A stretch of DNA of 64,000 bases from Teredinibacter turnerae (lineage in GTDB: Bacteria; Pseudomonadota; Gammaproteobacteria; Pseudomonadales; Cellvibrionaceae), in the NCBI RefSeq assembly GCF_037935975.1, contig NZ_CP149817.1, positions 2,790,001 to 2,854,000 of the forward strand, written 5' to 3'. Below, piece after piece: positions 57,818 through 64,000 of this stretch. Made by a program: the position numbers and the translations under genes. Within the stretch, counting starts at the first letter, position 1. The number at the start of each line of letters is the position of its first letter. Below the pieces are notes generated by a model, which did no database searches, had not been told where the DNA came from, and saw nothing but the letters and a program-made list of their open reading frames with translations.

Positions 57818-58873
57818 TCACGATTCACGCGTACCAATAATTTGCTTAAGTTGCCCCTGCAACACTGCCAGTTCCTTTAGCAGCTCACGACTCTCCAGCG
57901 TCCGGTCAGCCAGCGCCTGTCGGCAACGCTCCAACTCTTTATCAGTGCGCGTTAAGCTTTGATTAACCAGTAACAACTCTTTTTCGCTGGCCTTATTGGC
58001 GTTCGCCGCCAGGGCAAGCTTTTCAATTACAGCGATATTTTCCGCTTTTAACTGGCTGCTCTGCGCTTGCTCAAGCTCAAGGGCTTCGGTTAGCTGGCAG
58101 ACCTGAGCGGCCAGGGTGTCACATTGATGGGTAGTTCGTATCTGGTCCTGTTCAAGTGCGAGATTGTGTTTACGCAAGCCCTGATTTTCAGCCGCCGCCT
58201 GCACTCCCCGCTCCTCAAAGGAAGCCACCTGCGCTCTCAACGCGTCAATCTGTATCATGAGTTGCTGGTTGGTGGTGCGAAACTGCTCACGCTCGCTTTG
58301 GCGATCCTCCGCACTGCGTTCCTGATAGTGGGCGAATTGCGCACGCGCCTCACGATTTTCCTGCTTGAGCTCGCTCACGGCGTCACGCGCTTCCAGCAAT
58401 AAAGCGTCTGCCTGCTGGCACTTCAAGCTTTCGCGCTCCAGCAAATTCTGTGTATCAATCAAATTCGAAGTTCGCTCTTCGAGCGCCTGCTCCGCAGCCG
58501 CCAATTTCCGCCCTAACTGCTCTACCTGGTCAGCCAGTGTACTCGCCTCGGCTCGCGACTCGTTAAGGCGCGTAGTCAACGCATTCAATTCCGCTTGGTA
58601 ACTCTCACTCGCTGTCGCAATCCGCTTGTCTGCAGCACTGGTTACCTGGCGGTGCAGTGTTTTAATTGCGGTCAATAATTCTTCCGGCAAGCCATCCGTA
58701 TTCACCTCTCTCACTCTTTCAGACCGCCAGCGTTTAAGTAGCGGTGCAATGGTGCTTTTACTGCCAGTCCCCAAACGTTCCCGAACGCGATCGACGGTCG
58801 GCTCCTCTCCCGCTTCCACAATAGCGGTAGCGGCATGACTTATATCATCGAATGTAACGCCCAGGCGTGCCAT
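57818..58873 (-). CDS. KfrA-like DNA-binding coiled-coil protein
   Basis: 351 residues from the ATG at 58873, with GGAG six bases upstream (a TTG lies just before). The N-terminal KfrA_N helix-turn-helix region (ATAIVEAGEEPTVDRVRERLG, then STIAPLLKRWR) is followed by about 270 residues of almost unbroken heptad coiled coil (ASTLADQVEQLGRKLAAAEQ and on). Plasmid KfrA proteins bind their own promoter; chromosomal relatives often pair with a tyrosine recombinase, as here. A palindrome (ATGTAATATTACAT) sits in its promoter. Confidence 0.85.
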   Translation of the reverse strand: MARLGVTFDDISHAATAIVEAGEEPTVDRVRERLGTGSKSTIAPLLKRWRSERVREVNTDGLPEELLTAIKTLHRQVTSAADKRIATASESYQAELNALTTRLNESRAEASTLADQVEQLGRKLAAAEQALEERTSNLIDTQNLLERESLKCQQADALLLEARDAVSELKQENREARAQFAHYQERSAEDRQSEREQFRTTNQQLMIQIDALRAQVASFEERGVQAAAENQGLRKHNLALEQDQIRTTHQCDTLAAQVCQLTEALELEQAQSSQLKAENIAVIEKLALAANANKASEKELLLVNQSLTRTDKELERCRQALADRTLESRELLKELAVLQGQLKQIIGTRES

Positions 58874-58905
58874 CACTTGCTCCAAATTTATCGATATTAC
58901 GTATC

Positions 58906-58919
58906 ATGTAATATTACAT
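58906..58919. promoter_or_regulatory. Perfect 14-bp palindrome in the KfrA/recombinase intergenic region
   Basis: ATGTAATATTACAT is self-complementary and lies 33 bases before the KfrA-like start. A second inverted repeat (CGATAA…TTATCG, 58966-58983) lies nearer the recombinase. Both are candidate operators for autoregulation by the KfrA-like protein. Confidence 0.5.
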
Positions 58920-59061
58920 TATAAACCTTAAATGTAACCACGCTCAAAGAACAATACATAACCTTCGATAAGGTATATTATCGTGAGTTAAACTTTCTTT
59001 ATTATGATACACGTGCCGTTATACTGGTACATCCCCACTTAACAACGAGGCTTACCTAAGG

Positions 59062-60063
59062 GTGGACAAAAACAACGCGGGTCTTACATTACGTAACGAA
59101 CAAGCACCAAGCACGCAGCAAACAAACCACGAAGAACTTCAAAAGTACCTTCGTGCGGCTACTGCAGACAACACCCGGAAAACCTATCAATCGGCCATTC
59201 GGCAATTTGAAAAGTGGGGTGGCCGGCTGCCAACTGAGCGAGAGACGGTAGTTCGCTACCTGTTAGAGAAAGCCAGTGCATTAAACCCGCGAACACTCAG
59301 CTTGCACTTAACCGCAATCAGCCAATGGCACTACTACCAAGGCTTCGCAGACCCGGTACGTGACCCAGTGGTTCGTAAAACGCTGGAAGGCATCACAAGG
59401 ACACACGCTAAGCCAAAACAAAAGGCTAAAGCGCTCCGGCTGGAGCATATCGCGCAGATGACAAACTATTTGCGCACCTTACCAAAAAGCAAACAGACCT
59501 CTCGTGATTTGGCACTGCTACTTGTCGGCTTTTTCGGCGCATTCAGAAGAAGCGAGCTGGTTGCCATTCAGCTGGAACACTTGGTGTGGGAGCCGGAAGG
59601 CCTGTTGGTGCGGTTGCCGCGATCAAAAACGGATCAATCAGGTAGTGGTTTAGTGCGTGCGCTACCTGCCAGCAAGAACTCAAGCTGCTGCCCTGTTGTT
59701 GCGACGAAGGAATGGATTACGATCGCGAATCTGACAGATGGCCACCTTTTCCGACGCGTTAACCGATGGGGTGCTGTGGGCGATAGACCTTTAGCTCCGG
59801 GAACCGTCAACGAACGACTGAAAGCGATAGGTGAAGCCTGCGGCTTCGATTTTGTACCAGATATGAGTAGCCACAGCTTACGCCGCGGCCTTTCCACTAG
59901 CGCCGCGAGAGAGCGGGTAGATTTTGCACTTATAAAAAAACAAGGTGGCTGGCGCTGCGACAGCACTGTGTGGGAATATATCGAGGAAGGTCAGCAGTTC
60001 GATGAAAACGCTGCAAATATACTTTTGGAAAAAATGGCCAGGCTCGTATCCGTCGAGAACTAA
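59062..60063 (+). CDS. Tyrosine recombinase/integrase-like protein
   Basis: 333 residues with GTG start. An N-terminal SAM-like core-binding domain (LQKYLRAATADNTRKTYQSAI) and a catalytic domain: first Arg in GAFRRSEL (about 165), HSLRRG as HxxR (about 272), GGW, and a candidate Tyr nucleophile in VWEYIEEG (about 308). No attachment site, cargo or direct repeat was seen beside it, and it is paired divergently with the KfrA-like gene, so a domesticated or regulatory role is possible. Confidence 0.88.
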   Translation: MDKNNAGLTLRNEQAPSTQQTNHEELQKYLRAATADNTRKTYQSAIRQFEKWGGRLPTERETVVRYLLEKASALNPRTLSLHLTAISQWHYYQGFADPVRDPVVRKTLEGITRTHAKPKQKAKALRLEHIAQMTNYLRTLPKSKQTSRDLALLLVGFFGAFRRSELVAIQLEHLVWEPEGLLVRLPRSKTDQSGSGLVRALPASKNSSCCPVVATKEWITIANLTDGHLFRRVNRWGAVGDRPLAPGTVNERLKAIGEACGFDFVPDMSSHSLRRGLSTSAARERVDFALIKKQGGWRCDSTVWEYIEEGQQFDENAANILLEKMARLVSVEN

Positions 60064-60253
60064 CACCGCGCGCCCAGCTCCCAGCAATTGCGGTTAAATT
60101 TAATTTCGGCAGCGGCGCTACCCCGCGCGGAGTAATCCACAAACCCGTTTAACAGACACATTCAGCGAAGATAGTACTACCCCAATACGCGGCAACAGTT
60201 TAAGTCGCTGCGTTGAATAATTTGAGTCGACTACAAGGCCCCTCCCACACTCT

Positions 60254-61981
60254 ATGATCATCGAGCTTATCTATCAGCATATTTTCGGCGCGTCGCTGCT
60301 CGCTTTGCTATGTATTGTCGTTAGCGTTTTTACACAGCGCATTGGCGCACCCATATTGTTGGTTTTCTTGATACTTGGAATGCTCGCCGGGGAAGATGGT
60401 CCTGGCAAAATCGATTTTAACGATTTTCGCCTCGCGTTTTTATTTGGCAATATCGCACTGGCCATTATTATTTTCGACGGTGGTTTAGGCACGAAAACGT
60501 CAACCTTCCGGGTGAGCCTCAAACCTGCACTATCTTTGGCTACAATTGGCGTTGTCGCCACCGCAGGCATAACCGGCTACGCCGTGCGGCTTATTCTTGA
60601 ACTCCCTTGGAAAGAAAGCCTACTTATTGGCGCTATAGTCGCATCAACAGACGCCGCCGCAGTATTCGGCCTACTACGCGGTGCAGGCCTTGAAATTAAA
60701 AAGCGAACCGGGGCGACGCTCGAAATTGAGTCCGGGTCAAATGATCCAATGGCAATCTTTCTTACCATGACTCTCGTGCAAATCATGCAAATCGACAGCG
60801 ATGGGAGCCACGCGGGGATGTTTTTACTTGCCCTGCTCCGCCAAATGGGCCTTGGATTAATAATGGGTTTTGCTGGTGGTGCACTTTTGGCACAACTGCT
60901 CAAGCGTCTTCCACTACCTGCGTCGCTCTACCCATTGTTAGCTTTGGCTGGAGCCGTTTGCCTGTTTGGCTTTACTACGCTGCTGGATGGCAGCGGTTTT
61001 TTGGCCATTTTTATCGCAGGCGCGCTTATTGGAAATACGCCACTCACGTCCGGTAGCGGCATCCAAAAATTTCACAATGGCTTGGCCTGGCTAAGCCAAA
61101 TCGGCATGTTCCTCATGCTTGGGCTACTCATAACGCCATCCCATATCTTGCCACTCGTGCTGCCAGCATTGGCAATAGCGTTTGTACTCATTTTTATCGC
61201 CCGGCCAATCGCTGTCGCTTTTGCGTTACTGCCATTCAGATTCCCCTGGCGGGAACAGGTCTTTATAAGCTGGTGTGGTCTGCGTGGGGCAGTACCAATT
61301 ATCCTCGCTCTTTTTCCCTCCCTCGCCGGCTTGGAGAATACCCAGACCTACTTCGAACTCGTGTTCTTCGTTGTGCTTGTGTCACTTATCATTCAGGGTT
61401 GGACCATTGCTCCCGTCGCGCGCTGGTTAAAGCTCGAAGTTCCACCCACAGACCGAGAACCGGAGTACATACAAGTTACCTTAAGAAACACCCATAAAAA
61501 TGTTCTTACAGTTTATCCGGTAACAGAGAAAAGTAACGCCGCAGGTGTGCGCGCCGTACAGCTACCTATTCCGGGCTGGGCCCAGCTCATGGGTGTTATT
61601 CGTGACGGACGACTGCTCGATAGGACAGACCAAGCTACACTGCAAGCAGACGATCAGGTTGTATTTCTCATTGGAAATGGCTCGAGAGCAAAACTACACC
61701 GCGTATTTTCCCCCGCTGGTGATAATTTTTCTCTGTCCTCCAGCCATTTTCTTGGCCAATTCACTCTCAGCCCTACCGCTCCGTTGGCAGAGGTTGGAGC
61801 AATATATGGGTTCTCAGTGAAAGAAGAGGATAAATCCAAACCCCTGGAGGCCTACATCCTTAGCAAATGCGGTAAAAAACCTGTTGTTGGCGATAAAACC
61901 CAGATTGGGTCGGTGGAGCTGGTGGTGCGGGAAGTGGTAGGCAATCGCATCAGCGCAGTAGGTTTGAAACTGCCTAACTAG
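60254..61981 (+). CDS. K+/H+ antiporter (NhaP2/CvrA family)
   Basis: 575 residues. An N-terminal CPA1 exchanger domain of about 12 helices, with the ion-path motifs ASTDAAAVFGLLRG and ESGSNDPMAIFLT, is followed by a cytosolic RCK_C/TrkA_C domain (GWAQLMGVIRDGRLL, ADDQVVFLIG) and a CorC_HlyC-like end. Exchanges K+ for H+ across the inner membrane. The stop codon TAG lies in the CTAG flanking the MITE, so the last residues may have been altered by the insertion. Confidence 0.9.
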   Translation: MIIELIYQHIFGASLLALLCIVVSVFTQRIGAPILLVFLILGMLAGEDGPGKIDFNDFRLAFLFGNIALAIIIFDGGLGTKTSTFRVSLKPALSLATIGVVATAGITGYAVRLILELPWKESLLIGAIVASTDAAAVFGLLRGAGLEIKKRTGATLEIESGSNDPMAIFLTMTLVQIMQIDSDGSHAGMFLLALLRQMGLGLIMGFAGGALLAQLLKRLPLPASLYPLLALAGAVCLFGFTTLLDGSGFLAIFIAGALIGNTPLTSGSGIQKFHNGLAWLSQIGMFLMLGLLITPSHILPLVLPALAIAFVLIFIARPIAVAFALLPFRFPWREQVFISWCGLRGAVPIILALFPSLAGLENTQTYFELVFFVVLVSLIIQGWTIAPVARWLKLEVPPTDREPEYIQVTLRNTHKNVLTVYPVTEKSNAAGVRAVQLPIPGWAQLMGVIRDGRLLDRTDQATLQADDQVVFLIGNGSRAKLHRVFSPAGDNFSLSSSHFLGQFTLSPTAPLAEVGAIYGFSVKEEDKSKPLEAYILSKCGKKPVVGDKTQIGSVELVVREVVGNRISAVGLKLPN

Positions 61982-62326
61982 GGCCTGTTAACACTAATTC
62001 GATTCATTCTGTTGCGGCTAAAATTTCGCTATCGAGTGATGCGGCACCCCGACGTTTGGAGTGCAGGTTGTTCGGCATATCCCTATGCCTCACCCCTACG
62101 GGGTTACACGCTAAAACGCTCCCGGCGTTTTAGTGGTTATTCCAAATGAGCGATAAACAACGCTGAGAGCGGGATTTTAGCCGCAACCCGCAGGGCTGGG
62201 CCTGTATTTCCAGGCTGATGCGTTATTTTTCGCTCGTTTAGCCCGCTAAACAACGCCAAAAATGCCTTTCATCCTGAAAATACAGACTCCAGCAGAGCGA
62301 ATTGAATTAGTGTTAACAGGCCCTAG
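61978..62326. mobile_element. MITE-like element, copy 2 (349 bp with flanking CTAG)
   Basis: Second copy of the element at 54667, same length and orientation, differing at about ten scattered bases. The same terminal inverted repeats and CTAG flanks are present. It fills the whole interval between the convergent antiporter and oxidase genes and supplies both their stop codons. No transposase is encoded. Confidence 0.9.
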
Positions 62327-63926
62327 GTCCGACGCTCAAGCCATAGCGACCTGGAGCAATAATTCCGTCAGGGTCCAGTAATTGTTTAATTCTCTGACTG
62401 GTGCGCGACAGCTCTGTGTGGTTATTACAAAATTTTCGGTAACTATCAATATCCAACCGATAGGGTAAAAACCCCTCGGCAGCGCACTGCTCCAACAAGT
62501 TGGTCATGATAGTTTTTGTTCGCTGTACGGTATCTGCATTCTGGCGATCGAATTCAAGGCTGATGACCGCCTCGATACAACTCCTGTTCATTGTATTCAA
62601 CGTAATCGCAAACTTCACCAGATATGTGCGCTCAAACTCCTGCGTAATCTGGTGAAATTTTTCAATCGCACTGCTGCACATTGGCAGCAGTGGGGTACAA
62701 AATATCAAACCGCCATCACTTGGAAAGTCCGGATTTTGCCAGTTAGCCTGCTCATTGCAAAATGGCCAGTACGCGCTTCGCAGCGCCTCACTGCTGGGTA
62801 TTCCCAATGCGTAACCCAAAAGCGGCGTAACCGCTTCCAAAAATATTACCTGGCGCTTCAAACCAATAAGGCGCATTGCATTTTTTGCTATTCGTAATTT
62901 TTCAGCAGTGAGCCACCCAACTTTTCCGTAAGCCCCTAACGCCTTTTGTACAATCTTTTTATGCACTTTGACACAGTGCCGATTGCCGGCGATAACTCCA
63001 ACCGCAGACCAGTCACCGCGCGATGTGCGATTAACCAAACCCTCGCACTCCTCCCGAGTTAGCGCCACCCCGTATTTCTTGGCGGCTTCAAATACCAAGG
63101 GCGAAAGGGTGATTTCTCGGCGTTTATGGTTACCTACATGCACAACGCAGTCGAGAACTTTTTGCTGGAGAAGCAAACGCAGATCGTCAATCACGTCTGC
63201 CACCATCCGAGTCTCTCGAATATTCGCGATGAACACGCAGTGCGATTCCTGCTTTGGCAGGAGCGTGAGAGTGGCGGATATGACAATGCCAAAATTGGAC
63301 TGCAAGAAAAGCCCGGTGAGGTTTGGACCGAGCCCATGGGGATACAGGTGAGAAACAACGGAATTGGGTAACTCGCCGAAACCCGTTTTAACAATTGAGC
63401 CATCGGCCAGCATGACTTCGAGCTGCACCAACTGGTCGACTCGCAGTGTATTGTATGCAACGCCACGCTCAAGAAGATTCCCAATAACGCTGCTCTCCCT
63501 GCTGGAGCCAGTTACATCCATGTAATACGGTATATTCTCCTGCAGAAGGTGCTCATATACTTGTTGTTGGGTTACGCCAGGCTCTAAAGTTATCGTACCG
63601 AAAACGGGGTCTATATGCGCAATCTTGTCCATCCCGGAAAGATCCAGTACCACACACCCGCTCTGCACCGGCAATCGCGAGCCCATTCCCCAGTTTTTTC
63701 CCTGGCTTACGGGATAGAGGCCAAGTCCATACTTTTTACATAACTGCAATATGATGCGAATCTGCGATATATCACGGGCTTGCGCAACGGCAGCAATTCT
63801 GCGCGTATGCCCACTAACACACTGCTCGAAGGCTTGAGCCAACGCCTTTTCCAGTATGCATTCCGCCCCGAGTGCATTGCGCGCTTCGGTAATAAAATCG
63901 TCCACTCGAGTGTCGGCGACTTCCAT
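62313..63926 (-). CDS. FAD-dependent oxidase, vanillyl-alcohol-oxidase/4-cresol dehydrogenase type
   Basis: About 537 residues from the ATG at 63926; the frame stays open to the window edge (TTG at 63989), so the true start may lie upstream. PCMH-type FAD domain: PVSQGKNWGMGSRLP, VVLDLSGMDKI, TLEPGVTQQQVYEHL; then a substrate domain and a C-terminal FAD-linked end (LLDPDGIIAPGRYGLS). VAO-family enzymes oxidise para-alkylphenols or alcohols. The last four residues (PRAC) and the TAA stop are coded by the MITE inverted repeat, so the native C-terminus may be lost. Substrate unknown. Confidence 0.88.
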   Translation of the reverse strand: MEVADTRVDDFITEARNALGAECILEKALAQAFEQCVSGHTRRIAAVAQARDISQIRIILQLCKKYGLGLYPVSQGKNWGMGSRLPVQSGCVVLDLSGMDKIAHIDPVFGTITLEPGVTQQQVYEHLLQENIPYYMDVTGSSRESSVIGNLLERGVAYNTLRVDQLVQLEVMLADGSIVKTGFGELPNSVVSHLYPHGLGPNLTGLFLQSNFGIVISATLTLLPKQESHCVFIANIRETRMVADVIDDLRLLLQQKVLDCVVHVGNHKRREITLSPLVFEAAKKYGVALTREECEGLVNRTSRGDWSAVGVIAGNRHCVKVHKKIVQKALGAYGKVGWLTAEKLRIAKNAMRLIGLKRQVIFLEAVTPLLGYALGIPSSEALRSAYWPFCNEQANWQNPDFPSDGGLIFCTPLLPMCSSAIEKFHQITQEFERTYLVKFAITLNTMNRSCIEAVISLEFDRQNADTVQRTKTIMTNLLEQCAAEGFLPYRLDIDSYRKFCNNHTELSRTSQRIKQLLDPDGIIAPGRYGLSVGPRAC

Positions 63927-64000
63927 TAAGCTAAAGTCAGCCTGTTTTCTTGCATTGCGTTCTGAACGGTGGGATCGAGTACCTCCCAAGCCTCTTCGGC

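Noticed and set aside
59062-60063. Integrase of a genomic island covering the NRPS cluster
   Set aside because: It lies 12 kb beyond the cluster past conserved zinc genes, with no tRNA or att repeats visible.

Overview
The window looks like the chromosome of a marine-type gammaproteobacterium, perhaps of the Cellvibrionaceae kind. This is an inference from gene content (Zur-type zinc genes of pseudomonad layout, a NhaP2/CvrA-like antiporter, MacAB-type exporters); there is no rRNA or marker gene to fix the taxon. The left 47 kb is one large nonribosomal peptide biosynthetic cluster, entirely on the minus strand. The right 15 kb is a zinc-starvation region plus housekeeping and mobile genes.

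Cluster, in transcription order (right to left): radical SAM/twitch protein, GT25 glycosyltransferase and an unrecognised 321-aa protein (47.2-44.0 kb); MacA-like adaptor, ATPase and MacB-like permease (44.0-39.5 kb); a membrane GT2 glycosyltransferase (39.4-37.4 kb); an ABC-2 ATPase and permease (37.4-35.7 kb); then the assembly line proper. This comprises MbtH, a FAAL-ACP loading protein, a cytochrome P450, a KS lacking both catalytic histidines, a free ACP, a 4.86-kilo-residue NRPS, a SyrP-like Fe(II)/2OG hydroxylase, a 2979-residue NRPS, a methyltransferase-like protein and a last NRPS that runs off the left edge.

Reading the domains: NRPS-1 is TubC-like docking-C-A1-T-C-A2-T-C-A3-T-Cy-A4(Cys)-T-C. 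NRPS-2 is condensation-like domain without HHxxxDG-A5(Asp)-T-E-C-A6(Asp)-T-degenerate E. NRPS-3 is C-terminal lobe of C-A7(aromatic)-T-C-... The predicted product is a lipopeptide acyl-X-X-Y-thiazoline(Cys)-D-beta-OH-Asp-Asp-aromatic-(more). The histidine-less condensation-like domain beside a stand-alone hydroxylase matches the 'interface domain' plus Asp beta-hydroxylase pairing known from siderophore NRPSs, so metal chelation is a reasonable hypothesis. No TonB receptor, thioesterase or iron regulator site is visible here.

The most striking feature is inside NRPS-1. A 3285-bp A-T-C unit is tandemly duplicated almost base for base, followed by a third 473-bp partial copy that ends exactly at the A3 motif, where a different adenylation core has been joined. 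The block (20983-28025) is also visibly richer in G+C than the gene around it.

47.2-48.8 kb is a decayed spacer with an IS3-family relic and a 9-copy GGTGGCT tandem repeat. 48.8-57.6 kb holds zinc-limitation genes: an ABC exporter pair, a DUF3299 protein, znuCBA, a DUF2796 (ZrgA-like) protein, a DUF1826 protein and a COG0523 GTPase, with two related Zur-box-like palindromes. 57.8-60.1 kb is a divergent KfrA-like coiled-coil protein/tyrosine recombinase pair. A K+/H+ antiporter and a VAO-type flavin oxidase end the window. Two 349-bp copies of a MITE-like element lie at 54667-55015 and 61978-62326; the second supplies the stop codons of the genes on both its sides.
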